From positions 1 through 24,478 of the forward strand of contig CABUXM010000027.1 of assembly GCA_902495545.1 (NCBI GenBank): DNA of 24,478 bases, in the 5' to 3' direction. The translations under genes were made by a program, and so were the position numbers. Origin of the DNA: an uncultured Collinsella sp. (lineage in GTDB: Bacteria; Actinomycetota; Coriobacteriia; Coriobacteriales; Coriobacteriaceae). The notes below the pieces were generated by a model, which was given only the letters and a program-made list of their open reading frames with translations, ran no database searches and was not told the DNA's origin. Shown here in pieces: positions 1 through 7,713 of this stretch (the first letter of the stretch is position 1; the number at the start of each line of letters is the position of its first letter).

Positions 1-343
1 CCTCGACCACGTTGCCGACCGACAGCATGCGGGCGAGGAACTCGGCGTCGTTGCGGTCGTTCTTCCTGCGCCTGTCCGCGCTGGGCTTGATCATCTTCGA
101 GACGGCGCCGACCACGCAGCCGACCCCGAGGCCGGAGAGCCTCTTCTGCAGGTCGAACCCCGTGACCCCGGATTCGTACACGCACCTGGCCTTTGGGTCC
201 ACGGACCGCACCCACTCCGCGACTGCCCCGGCGTCGTAGCCGAAGGTCGCGCAGCGCACCTCCCCGGTCATGACGTCGAGGGAGACTGCCTTTATCGAGC
301 GGGCGTGGACGTCGAGGCCGATGAAGGTGGTAGTATCGAGCAT
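1..343 (-). CDS. IS110-family transposase (bridge-RNA-guided recombinase), N-terminal part, cut by the window edge
   Basis: Read on the minus strand from ATG at 343, the frame is open to base 1, giving 114 residues. The N-terminus has the RuvC-like DEDD pattern of IS110 transposases: GLDVH with D11, VYESG with E57 and KNDRNDAEF with D96 and D99. The spacing fits the family closely. These enzymes excise and insert their element through a Holliday-junction-like mechanism, using a catalytic serine in the C-terminal Tnp20 domain. That domain lies outside the window, so intactness cannot be judged. The preceding 100 bp (344-440) is non-coding and highly folded, as expected for the left end of IS110-group elements. 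Family assignment is firm; activity is unknown. Confidence 0.9.
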   Translation of the reverse strand, partial: MLDTTTFIGLDVHARSIKAVSLDVMTGEVRCATFGYDAGAVAEWVRSVDPKARCVYESGVTGFDLQKRLSGLGVGCVVGAVSKMIKPSADRRRKNDRNDAEFLARMLSVGNVVE

Positions 344-345
344 GG

Positions 346-439
346 GAGCCCCTTCCATGAATGCGGCGTGGCCGCCACGGTTGGATTAGACACTCACCAT
401 TGTCGGCCTAATCCGCGGTCTTTCATGCAGCAGGGGCTC
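346..439 (-). ncRNA. Candidate IS110 bridge RNA or structured left end
   Basis: The segment folds into a multi-branched structure. The closing stem pairs GAGCCCC (346-352) with GGGGCTC (433-439) and CATGAA (356-361) with TTCATG (422-427). Inside are two hairpins: GCGGC/GCCGC (363-367 with 371-375, 3-nt loop) and GGATTAG/CTAATCC (383-389 with 408-414, 18-nt loop). In IS110-group elements the non-coding end upstream of the transposase gene encodes the bridge RNA, whose internal loops pair with target and donor DNA. Position and strand fit that model. The RNA assignment is inference; the fold is seen directly. Confidence 0.5.
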
Positions 440-473
440 TCAATGTTTTTATGTCCTGCTCATATCGTCTCTG

Positions 474-504
474 CCGGCAGTTAAGGAACGTCCCTAAGTG
501 CCGG
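474..504. repeat. Imperfect dyad upstream of the CPBP gene
   Basis: CCGGCA (474-479) pairs with TGCCGG (499-504), TTA (481-483) with TAA (495-497), and GG (485-486) with CC (492-493), around a 5-nt loop. The interruptions (G/G and A/C) are placed symmetrically. It is followed by GTTTTG and then the ribosome binding site of the next gene. It could be a terminator or attenuator stem, an operator, or the palindromic target beside which the IS110 element inserted. Confidence 0.5.
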
Positions 505-521
505 GTTTTGAGGAGGTTGGC

Positions 522-1436
522 ATGCTTAATGCGATGATTTGGGCGCTTGCCTGTTTTGGTGTTGTTGCTGCCGATATTGCCCTGAGCATGGTTCTGTTTT
601 CAGTTCTCGATGCCGTGTCGGTGCTGACGGGCTATCCGATCGACAATCTCGATATCCAATGGTTCCAGGCTGCCGCTCAGACGGCGTCATTTTTGATGGC
701 GCTGCTGTGGTGGCGCTATCTGTGGCCCCGCTCCTTCATGGCGCGCCGGCAAGGCGAACGCCCACTCGGCGGGGGAGCAGGCGCGGCATGGAAGCGCATT
801 GCCTGCGTTGTCGTGATCGGCCTATCCATGCAGGTGGTCATTAGCTACCTATGCGACGGCGTACTGTCGCTGCTGCCCGAGGTCGCGGCAGACTATAGCG
901 AGCTCGTCGAGGAGACGGGCATGGGCGATACCAGCCTTCTTGCTGTCTTGACCACAGTGCTCGGCGCTCCGTTTTGCGAAGAGCTCCTGGTGCGCGGCAT
1001 CATCTTTGAGTTTTCGCTGCGTGCGTTTAATCCACAGTGCCGTTCGTTCTGGAAGCGCCGGCGCCGCGCGAACGCGCAGGACGGCGCCATAGTGCCCTGG
1101 GCGGCCCCGAGTACCTGGGGCGTCGCCGCGGCAATCGTGCTGCAGGCGGCGGTCTTCGGCTTTATGCACATGAACTGGGTGCAGGGCTGCTACGCGGGCG
1201 CTGCCGGCCTCATTTTTGGTTGGGTACTCGTGACCACCGGAAAGCTTCGCTACACGATTCTGCTGCACTTTGCGTTTAATGCCGGGTCGTATCGCATGGG
1301 GCTGCTGTGGTTTGTGGGCACACCGCTCGACGTTGTGGTCACGGTTGGCATCGCCGGCTTTGTGCTGGTAGAGGCGATGCGCTCGCTGCTTCGATTGCGC
1401 ATTCCCGTGTCGCGCGAAGCTGATCGGTCTGAGTAA
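522..1436 (+). CDS. CPBP-family intramembrane metalloprotease
   Basis: This is a 304-residue polytopic membrane protein of the CPBP (CaaX protease and bacteriocin-processing, Abi) family. The three family motifs are present: EELLVRG with E153, E154 and R158; FGFMH with H216; and HFAFN with H249 and N253. These are the expected glutamate/histidine metal-site residues of this glutamic-type membrane protease. Bacterial members are linked to bacteriocin self-immunity, peptide maturation or membrane protein turnover; the substrate cannot be told here. ATG 522 is chosen because AGGAGG (511-516) lies 5 nt before it. A GTG at 498 in the same frame sits inside a dyad and has no ribosome binding site. 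No bacteriocin gene is visible nearby. The gene appears monocistronic. Confidence 0.85.
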   Translation: MLNAMIWALACFGVVAADIALSMVLFSVLDAVSVLTGYPIDNLDIQWFQAAAQTASFLMALLWWRYLWPRSFMARRQGERPLGGGAGAAWKRIACVVVIGLSMQVVISYLCDGVLSLLPEVAADYSELVEETGMGDTSLLAVLTTVLGAPFCEELLVRGIIFEFSLRAFNPQCRSFWKRRRRANAQDGAIVPWAAPSTWGVAAAIVLQAAVFGFMHMNWVQGCYAGAAGLIFGWVLVTTGKLRYTILLHFAFNAGSYRMGLLWFVGTPLDVVVTVGIAGFVLVEAMRSLLRLRIPVSREADRSE

Positions 1437-1444
1437 TAACGCCT

Positions 1445-2437
1445 TTAATTAGACCGATGCGTCCTGAACGCACCTGGCGTTTCGCCGAATGCTTCTTTAA
1501 ATTTTGAGTAAAAGAATGACATGTTGGAGATGCCGACTTTTCGGGCTACATACTGCACGCTGCGCTCGGTGTTATTGAGAAGATATGCCGCCTCTGTGAG
1601 CTGCTGGTTGAGCTTGATTTGCGAAAACGTTTTGCCGGTTTTTTGCTTGATCAAGCTGCTGAGATAGCTGGTGCTATAACCCGTATCGCTCGCAATGCTT
1701 TCGAGTGTGCAGTCGCCGTAGCTTCGCTCAATATGATTCAGAATCGACACAATGCGTTCGTCCGACATGATCGCCTGGTTATCAGTTGCGGAGCGTCGGT
1801 ACAGTCCTCGAATGAGAACAAGGAATAGGCTGACGGCGAGGTGCCTCATGAGTTCATTGGAATAGGCATCTTTAAAGTGATATTCGATAAAGAGCATCTC
1901 GATGAGGCGTCGCGCATGTCGGGCGTATTCCTCTGGAAGAATGAGATATTTTCGGGCCTCGCGGTTTTTGGACACAAAATCAAATAGAAGATTCGTTAAT
2001 GGTGACGCGCCGGGTAGCTGGCTCAGGAACAACGAATCGAACATTTCTTTTTTGAAGACGATTGAAATGACGATATCATGCTCGCCCTTAACGTATGGAA
2101 CGCTTCTGACTACGCCGGTGTTGCAAATGAGCACGTCGCCCTTTTTAAGGAGTAGTCGCCGTCCGTTGACGATAAACGTGCAGACGCCGTCGTACACGTA
2201 GTTAAGCTCCATATCCCGATTGATATGAGGAGGAATATCGGTAAAGCGCGACTCCTTGATAAGGCCCACGGGGTTTTCGTCGAGAGTTTCTTTCCAATCA
2301 AACAAATAGACCTCTTCGCCGTTAATGGTTGTGGTTTCCACCCTGTTATATCGCGGGCTGAGCTCTCCCGGATGTGTGCGATGCCACTCTTCGGTCTCGG
2401 TATGCGTATAGAGCAGCTGTTTGAGATTCGAATCCAT
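1445..2437 (-). CDS. AraC-family transcriptional regulator of the beta-glucoside operon
   Basis: The protein has 330 residues. An N-terminal cupin-like sensing half covers roughly residues 65-115, with PPHINRDMELNYVYDG then GDVLI. The C-terminal ~100 residues (about 227-330) carry a two-helix-turn-helix AraC domain, with SIASDTGYSTSYLSSLIKQ and the second motif VARKVGISNMSFFYSKFKE. ATG at 2437 is preferred, with TTGGAG (2444-2449 on the minus strand) 6 nt upstream; a TTG at 2449 would place the start inside that site. The gene diverges from the GH1/PTS operon, the usual arrangement for a local sugar-responsive activator. The inducer is probably a beta-glucoside or its 6-phosphate (inference). 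Codons are AT-richer than in the flanking housekeeping genes. Confidence 0.85.
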   Translation of the reverse strand: MDSNLKQLLYTHTETEEWHRTHPGELSPRYNRVETTTINGEEVYLFDWKETLDENPVGLIKESRFTDIPPHINRDMELNYVYDGVCTFIVNGRRLLLKKGDVLICNTGVVRSVPYVKGEHDIVISIVFKKEMFDSLFLSQLPGASPLTNLLFDFVSKNREARKYLILPEEYARHARRLIEMLFIEYHFKDAYSNELMRHLAVSLFLVLIRGLYRRSATDNQAIMSDERIVSILNHIERSYGDCTLESIASDTGYSTSYLSSLIKQKTGKTFSQIKLNQQLTEAAYLLNNTERSVQYVARKVGISNMSFFYSKFKEAFGETPGAFRTHRSN

Positions 2438-2590
2438 GGGGTGCTCCAAGGGTGAACGGTAGAATCGATGCCTTAAACGGTTTTATATCTAAAAAAATGT
2501 TATAAACCCACGCTTTCTATGCGATATCTTATGCATCTTGTTCTTCCTAGTATTGGGTTATCCGCTGGAGCATCCGATCAAGGAGGGCAA
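2438..2590. promoter_or_regulatory. Divergent control region between the AraC regulator and the beta-glucoside operon
   Basis: This 153-bp segment includes an AT-rich core at about 2478-2512, with TATA-like blocks (TTTTATATCT and GTTATAAAC) that could serve as -10 elements in either direction. The operon ribosome binding site AGGAGGG is at 2581-2587. AraC regulators of this type normally bind such divergent regions. I see no clear paired -35/-10 set or direct repeat that would mark the operator. Confidence 0.45.
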
Positions 2591-4069
2591 ATGAGTAAGT
2601 TAAAACATGGGTTTGACTCCGACTTTTTATGGGGCGGAGCCATATCGTGCTCGCAGGCCGATGGCGCCTGGAATGAGGGCGGAAAGGGAAAGTCGACGCA
2701 GGATTGTCGATGGCTGGATGGTACCTGGACTCATGACCAGATTGAGGACAAGCATCAAAACAACCCCTTCTGCCATGACGAGCTAATGAACGCTCTCGCA
2801 GATGACGGCGTTGAGTTCTACCCGTTTAGGCGTGGCAACGACTTCTATCATCACTATCGTGAGGACATCGCGCTTTTTGCGGAGATGGGTCTCAAGCTGT
2901 TCCGCACCTCTATTTGCTGGAGCCGAATCTATCCTAACGGAGATGACCTTGAGCCTAACCGCGAAGGCATCGAGTGGTATCGAAGCATGCTGGGTGAGTG
3001 CAAAAAGCACGGCATTAAGACCTTCGTCACCATGCTCCACTATGACATCCCGGTAAATCTTGTCACCACATATGGGGGATGGAAGAATCGCAAGACGATT
3101 GATTTCTTCGCCCGCTATGTCGAGACAATCGTTACGGAATTGGGCGATCTGGTTGATTTCTGGCTGCCTTTTAACGAGTTCAATGCAGCGCGTTTTTCGC
3201 CTTGGGACGGGGTCTGTCTGGTCAAAGACGAAGAGGGGGAGAACTTCGATCGAGCCATCTTCCAGTGCCTGCACCACGAGTTCGTTGCCAATGCGCGTGC
3301 CGTCGAGATTGTCCATCGTCTTTCGCCCGATACTCCCGTTGGCGGCATGATCGCTCGATTCTGTACGTATCCCGCCACCTGCCGTCCCGAAGATAACATG
3401 CAGGCTATTCACGACGACCAGTATTCCAACTGGTTCTATACGGACGTGATGGCTCGTGGAAAATACCCCGCTTATATGAATCGCTATTTCGATGCGTGCG
3501 ATATCGAGATTCAAATGGAACCGGGCGATGAAGAGCTCATCGCTCGCAACACGGTCGACTTCCTGTCCTTTTCGTACTACTTTTCCCAGGTATCCACCTG
3601 CGATCAGGGATGGGAGAAGACTGCGGGTAATCTGGTCATGGCAAACAAGAACCCTTATCTCGAGACGAGTGAGTGGGGCTGGCAGCTCGATCCCATTGGT
3701 CTGAGGGTTACCCTTAACCAGATGTATGACCGCTATGGGCTGCCCCTGTATATCGCCGAGAACGGCCTCGGTACATCTGATGTAGTCGAGGAGGATGGCA
3801 GCATCCACGACGAGTATCGAATCGATTATTTGCGCCAGCACATAAAGTGCCTTAAGGAAGCAGTGATCGATGGCGTTGACGTGCGCGGATACATGATCTG
3901 GGGATTCATTGACCTTGTTGCCTGCGGTCCTCTTACGATGGACAAGCGCTACGGGCTTATCTATGTCGATTTGGATAATTGCGGCAACGGCACTGCGGAG
4001 CGCTCGCGTAAAGACTCTTTCTATTGGTATCAGAAATGTATCGCCACTAATGGCGAGGATCTTGGGTAG
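2591..4069 (+). CDS. Glycoside hydrolase family 1, probable 6-phospho-beta-glucosidase
   Basis: This 492-residue protein hydrolyses beta-glucosides, probably phosphorylated by the PTS encoded next. The GH1 N-terminal signature FLWGGA..CSQADGAWNEGGKG is at residues 12-33. The acid/base is E196 in LPFNEFNA and the nucleophile is E390 in YIAENGLG. The C-terminal KRYG..YVD (K452, Y454) and KDSFYWYQK are typical of the BglA/AscB-like phospho-glucosidase branch. The loop before KRYG reads DLVACGPLTM, with Ala444 where related enzymes usually have a serine. ATG 2591 is chosen because AGGAGGG is 3 nt upstream; a longer frame from 2519 has no ribosome binding site. The gene is followed by the PTS gene, whose ribosome binding site overlaps this stop codon. 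Confidence 0.9.
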   Translation: MSKLKHGFDSDFLWGGAISCSQADGAWNEGGKGKSTQDCRWLDGTWTHDQIEDKHQNNPFCHDELMNALADDGVEFYPFRRGNDFYHHYREDIALFAEMGLKLFRTSICWSRIYPNGDDLEPNREGIEWYRSMLGECKKHGIKTFVTMLHYDIPVNLVTTYGGWKNRKTIDFFARYVETIVTELGDLVDFWLPFNEFNAARFSPWDGVCLVKDEEGENFDRAIFQCLHHEFVANARAVEIVHRLSPDTPVGGMIARFCTYPATCRPEDNMQAIHDDQYSNWFYTDVMARGKYPAYMNRYFDACDIEIQMEPGDEELIARNTVDFLSFSYYFSQVSTCDQGWEKTAGNLVMANKNPYLETSEWGWQLDPIGLRVTLNQMYDRYGLPLYIAENGLGTSDVVEEDGSIHDEYRIDYLRQHIKCLKEAVIDGVDVRGYMIWGFIDLVACGPLTMDKRYGLIYVDLDNCGNGTAERSRKDSFYWYQKCIATNGEDLG

Positions 4070-4080
4070 GAGTGATTGTC

Positions 4081-5451
4081 GTGGCAGACAAGAAGGAACT
4101 GGCCGCTCGTGTCCTCGAGCTCGTGGGCGGCGCCGATAACGTTGTTATGGCAACGCACTGCATTACAAGGCTCAGATTCAACCTGAAGGACGATAGCAAG
4201 GCAGACCTGGAGGCCCTTAAGACGCTTGACGGCGCCTTGGGCGCGCAGGTTAAAGACGGGCAGTGGCAAGTTATCATCGGCGCCAGCGTGGGGTCGGTAT
4301 ATGACGAATTGGAGCCCATGCTAGGTGACAGGATGGGTGGCGAGGTCTCCGCCGACGCCGAGCAGCCTGAGCTCCAAAAAGGTTCGGCTCGCGTATTCGA
4401 TATCATCACCGGCATCTTCTCCGCTATCATTCCCGCACTGGTGGCGGGAGGCATCGTAAAGGGCATCCTGGCTGCTATCGCGGCTTTTGGAATCGACACG
4501 GGTGCCGGCGACTTTGCGATATTCAATATGATTTCGGATATCCCGTTCTACTTCTTGCCGTTTTTGCTGGCAATGTCTACGGCTGATAAGTTCCGAGTCA
4601 ACCGCTCGCTTGCGCTTTGTGTTGCCGGATCGCTGATGTACCCGACCATTGTCAACGCTGTCGGTACGGGCGAGACGCCTCTTGCGTTGTTCGGTTTTGC
4701 GGTGCCGATTTTTAGCTACGCCGATTCCGTGTTCCCGGTTATCTTTGGCGTCATTGGCTTGTCTTTTGTATATCGCGCAATCGACAAAGTCGTGCCGGAT
4801 CTTTTTAAGCTCGTTGTCGTTCCGGCGCTCTCCCTTGCTATCGTGATTCCCGTCAACCTGTTTGTACTCGCTCCGATTGGTGCCTGGTGCGGTCTTGGTC
4901 TTGCCAACGGTATCGTTTGGCTATTCTCGACGTTGGGCCCCGTTGCCGGTTTTCTGCTGGGCTTCTTTATGCCGCTTATCGTGCTCTTCGGCATGCATCA
5001 GTCAACGAGCCCTATCCAGATTTCCAATATCGCAACGCTTGGGTATGACTATCTGCTCCCGATCTCTTTTTGCCATAACCTCGCCGAAAGCGGTGCGTCT
5101 TTTGGTGCAGCCCTGCGCATGACCGACGAAAAGCTCAAGTCCGCTGCAATGACGTGCGCCTTCTCAGCATTTATGGGAATTTCCGAGCCCGCCTTGTTTA
5201 CCGTTCAGGTTCCTAACAGGACTCCGCTTATCGCTGCGATGATTGCGGATGGCATTGGCGGTGCGCTTACCGTTGTTCTCGGCGCAAAGTGCTTCGGCTT
5301 TGTTATGCCCGGCATTACCTCGTTGCCCGTTTATGCCGATCCAAGCGGCAATCCCATGAACCTGATCATGATTGTCGTCTGCATCGCTTTGACTTGGGTT
5401 ATCTCTGCGGCGCTCTCGTTTGCGCTCTATGGTCGTTTCGACAAAAAGTAA
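4081..5451 (+). CDS. PTS beta-glucoside-type transporter subunit EIIBC
   Basis: This 456-residue permease imports and phosphorylates a sugar, probably a beta-glucoside. The EIIB domain is residues 1 to about 85, with phospho-acceptor Cys27 in THCITRLRF. From about residue 105 an EIIC domain of the glucose/glucoside superfamily follows, with many hydrophobic helices, the FGMHQS segment and GISEPALF near residues 366-373. No EIIA domain is attached or encoded nearby, so it must borrow a general EIIA. GTG 4081 is preferred because AGGAG (4068-4072), overlapping the GH1 stop, is 8 nt upstream; GTG 4072 lies inside that site. It is the last gene of the operon and is followed by a strong terminator. 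Confidence 0.9.
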   Translation: MADKKELAARVLELVGGADNVVMATHCITRLRFNLKDDSKADLEALKTLDGALGAQVKDGQWQVIIGASVGSVYDELEPMLGDRMGGEVSADAEQPELQKGSARVFDIITGIFSAIIPALVAGGIVKGILAAIAAFGIDTGAGDFAIFNMISDIPFYFLPFLLAMSTADKFRVNRSLALCVAGSLMYPTIVNAVGTGETPLALFGFAVPIFSYADSVFPVIFGVIGLSFVYRAIDKVVPDLFKLVVVPALSLAIVIPVNLFVLAPIGAWCGLGLANGIVWLFSTLGPVAGFLLGFFMPLIVLFGMHQSTSPIQISNIATLGYDYLLPISFCHNLAESGASFGAALRMTDEKLKSAAMTCAFSAFMGISEPALFTVQVPNRTPLIAAMIADGIGGALTVVLGAKCFGFVMPGITSLPVYADPSGNPMNLIMIVVCIALTWVISAALSFALYGRFDKK

Positions 5452-5480
5452 CGACGTTTTGAGATAGACAATATTAATCG

Positions 5481-5531
5481 GCCGCTCGCCGGGGAATCGT
5501 TCTGCGACGCCCCAGCGAGCGGCATTTTATT
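5481..5531 (+). terminator. Rho-independent terminator of the GH1-PTS operon
   Basis: GCCGCTCGC (5481-5489) pairs with GCGAGCGGC (5515-5523), and GGGG (5491-5494) with CCCC (5510-5513), with one C/A mismatch and a 15-nt loop. ATTTTATT follows. On the minus strand the stem is followed by an AT-rich stretch, so it may also stop ygiQ transcripts. Confidence 0.85.
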
Positions 5532-5555
5532 GGTGGGGCGTGTCGTGTCGCCAAC

Positions 5556-5569
5556 GGCGGCATGCCGCC
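5556..5569. repeat. Perfect 14-bp palindrome between convergent genes
   Basis: GGCGGCATGCCGCC reads the same on both strands. It lies 9 nt beyond the ygiQ stop codon (minus strand) and past the PTS terminator. As RNA it could only form a hairpin with a tiny loop, so a DNA-binding site or a decayed terminator stem are both possible. Its role is unknown. Confidence 0.5.
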
Positions 5570-5577
5570 TCGCCGCG

Positions 5578-7713
5578 CTAGTTGCGTCTGCCGCCTCCGT
5601 TGGCGCCCTGACGCCCCTGTGCCGCGCGATTGCGACCGGCAGTGTTCTGCGCGCGGGACATACCGCCGTGACCCTTGCTGCCCTTGGGCCCCTTGCCGGC
5701 GGCGCCACCGTGGGCCTTGCCGCCCTTCTTGCCGGTGCCATGCCCACCGCCGGCAGACGTCTCGCCCGGGCGTGGCGGCACGGGGCGAATCAGGCAATGC
5801 TTGGTATAGCCGATCAGATCACGACGCCCGGCCTTCTCTAGCGCCTCGCGCACCAGCTTGTAGTTCTCGGGCTTGCGATACTGGATGAGCGCGCGCTGCA
5901 TGGCCTTCTCATGCGGGTCGCGCGCCACATAGATCGGCTCCATGGTGCGCGGATCCACGCCGGTGTAGTACATGCAGGTCGACATAGTGGACGGTGTGGG
6001 GTAGAAGTCCTGCACCTGCTCGGGCATGTAGCCCATGTCGCGCACGGCCTCGGCAAGGTCCACGGCTTCCTTCATCGTCGATCCGGGATGGCTCGAGATC
6101 AGATACGGCACCACGTACTGCTTGAGTCCGTATTCGCGATTCAAGCGTTCAAATTTACGGCAGAATGCGTCGTAGACAGCTCGGCTCGGCTTGCCCATCA
6201 CGGACAGTACCGCGTCGCTCACGTGCTCGGGCGCTACGCGCAGCTGGCCCGAGACATGGTGCTCCAGCAGCTCGCGCAAAAACTCGTCCGAGGCGTCGGC
6301 CATGGTGTAGTCAAAGCGGATGCCGCTGCGGACGAAGACCTTCTTGACGCCCGGCAGCTGGCGCAGGTCGCGCAGCAACTGCGTGTAGCCGCTCTCGTCG
6401 ACCACCATGTTCTTGCACACACTCGGCCACAGGCAGCGCTTGTTCTTGCACACGCCGTGCTTGAGCTGCTTGTCGCAGGCCGGGCGGCTAAAGTTAGCCG
6501 TCGGTCCGCCCACGTCGTTGATGTAGCCCTTAAACTCGGGATCGCGCGTGAGCAGCTCGGCCTCGCGCACGATCGAGTCGTGGCTGCGCATCTGCAGCAC
6601 GCGGCCCTGGTGGAAGGTGAGGGCGCAAAACGAGCACTCGCCAAAGCAGCCGCGGTTGGAGCTAATGGAAAACTTAATCTCGGCAAAGGCCGGCACGCCG
6701 CCTGCCGCGTCGTAGTCGGGATGCCAGTCGCGTGCGTAGGGGAGCTCGGCTACCTCGTCCATCTCGTCGGTGGTGAGCGTCGCCGATGGCGGGTTCTGCA
6801 CCACATAGATGCTGTTGGGGTAGGGCTCTACCAGGCGATGTCCGGTGATGGGGTCCATATTCTGCTGCTGCACGTTAAAGCTGCGTGCGTAGTTGAGCTT
6901 GTCGGCAGCAAGGTCGTCCCAGCTGGGTAGCAGGTCGTAGTCGTAGACCTCGTCGAGCGAGCTCGTGCGGTAGACGGTACCGTTGATATAGGTGATCTGG
7001 TCGACGGGTAGCCCCGCGTCGAGCGCGTCGGCGATCTCGACAATCGCGTGCTCGCCCATGCCGTAGATGAGAATGTCGGCGCCCGAGTCGAGCAGTACCG
7101 AACGCTTAAGCTTGTCCTGCCAGTAGTCGTAGTGGGCCAGGCGGCGCAGGCTTGCCTCGATGCCACCGATAATGATGGGGGCGTCCTTAAACGTCTGGCG
7201 GATGAGGTTGCCGTAGACCGTGACGGCACGATTGGGGCGGTGCCCCTCCTCGCCACCGGGAGTATAGGCGTCGGTGTGGCGGCGGTGCTTGGTCACCGAA
7301 TAGTGGTTGACCATGGAGTCCATGTTGCCGGCGCTGACGAGAAAGCCCAGGCGCGGCTCGCCGAGCACCGTGATGCTGGCGGGGTCGGTCCAGTCGGGCT
7401 GGCAGATGATGCCCACCTTGTAACCGTGTGCATCGAGGACGCGGCTGATGATGGCCATACCAAAGCTAGGGTGGTCCACGTAAGCGTCGCCGCAGACGTA
7501 GACAAAGTCGCACTGGTCCCAGCCGCGGGCATCCATGTCGGCGCGGCTGACGGGGAGGAACTTATCGCGGCCCGGGCGCCAGGGACGGGCGGGCGCCGCC
7601 GGGGCATGCGTGGGTCGCGAGCCCTGCGTCTTACCGCCGCGCTTTTGCTGCTGGCCGCGCTGGGCATGCTTGCCGTGCTGGTTGTGCTGAGCGTCCTGGG
7701 GCTTTTGTGCCAC
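5578..7713 (-). CDS. ygiQ: YgiQ-family radical SAM protein (UPF0313)
   Basis: The protein has 711 residues. The YgiQ hallmark FLPVSRADMDARGWDQCDFVYVCGDAYVDHPSFG starts near residue 50. The radical SAM cluster motif is C356-x3-C360-x2-C363 in NRGCFGECSFCAL. Further conserved segments (NDVGGPTANF, RVAPEHVSDAVL, QDFYPTPSTMSTCMYYTG) run to about residue 620. The family carries a [4Fe-4S] cluster that cleaves S-adenosylmethionine; its substrate is not established. GTG 7713 is chosen because GGGAGG (7718-7723) is 4 nt upstream, and it gives an N-terminus that leads into the family domain. Both ends carry extra low-complexity basic tails: Gln/His/Lys/Arg-rich at the N-terminus, Gly/Lys/Arg-rich at the C-terminus. 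It diverges from the yoaK-like gene. Confidence 0.88.
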   Translation of the reverse strand: MAQKPQDAQHNQHGKHAQRGQQQKRGGKTQGSRPTHAPAAPARPWRPGRDKFLPVSRADMDARGWDQCDFVYVCGDAYVDHPSFGMAIISRVLDAHGYKVGIICQPDWTDPASITVLGEPRLGFLVSAGNMDSMVNHYSVTKHRRHTDAYTPGGEEGHRPNRAVTVYGNLIRQTFKDAPIIIGGIEASLRRLAHYDYWQDKLKRSVLLDSGADILIYGMGEHAIVEIADALDAGLPVDQITYINGTVYRTSSLDEVYDYDLLPSWDDLAADKLNYARSFNVQQQNMDPITGHRLVEPYPNSIYVVQNPPSATLTTDEMDEVAELPYARDWHPDYDAAGGVPAFAEIKFSISSNRGCFGECSFCALTFHQGRVLQMRSHDSIVREAELLTRDPEFKGYINDVGGPTANFSRPACDKQLKHGVCKNKRCLWPSVCKNMVVDESGYTQLLRDLRQLPGVKKVFVRSGIRFDYTMADASDEFLRELLEHHVSGQLRVAPEHVSDAVLSVMGKPSRAVYDAFCRKFERLNREYGLKQYVVPYLISSHPGSTMKEAVDLAEAVRDMGYMPEQVQDFYPTPSTMSTCMYYTGVDPRTMEPIYVARDPHEKAMQRALIQYRKPENYKLVREALEKAGRRDLIGYTKHCLIRPVPPRPGETSAGGGHGTGKKGGKAHGGAAGKGPKGSKGHGGMSRAQNTAGRNRAAQGRQGANGGGRRN

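Larger units (their letters stand above)
1..440 (-). mobile_element. IS110-group insertion sequence, left (upstream) part
   Basis: The element consists of the transposase reading frame (343 to beyond base 1) plus the structured non-coding segment upstream of it. IS110 elements usually lack terminal inverted repeats and target duplications, so the outer boundary cannot be read here. It is placed at the end of the fold near 440 but could lie anywhere up to about 510. The dyad at 474-504 just outside could be the target region. Confidence 0.6.

Noticed and set aside
498..521. GTG 498 as start of the CPBP protease
   Set aside because: It lies inside the 474-504 dyad without a ribosome binding site; ATG 522 has AGGAGG at the right distance.
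2519..2590. Longer N-terminus of the GH1 enzyme
   Set aside because: The 24 extra residues are unlike GH1 sequences and lack a ribosome binding site; ATG 2591 follows AGGAGGG.
5911..6930. 339-codon open frame on the plus strand
   Set aside because: It is the antisense of ygiQ; the His/Val/Leu-rich product is typical of a mirror frame of GC-rich coding DNA.
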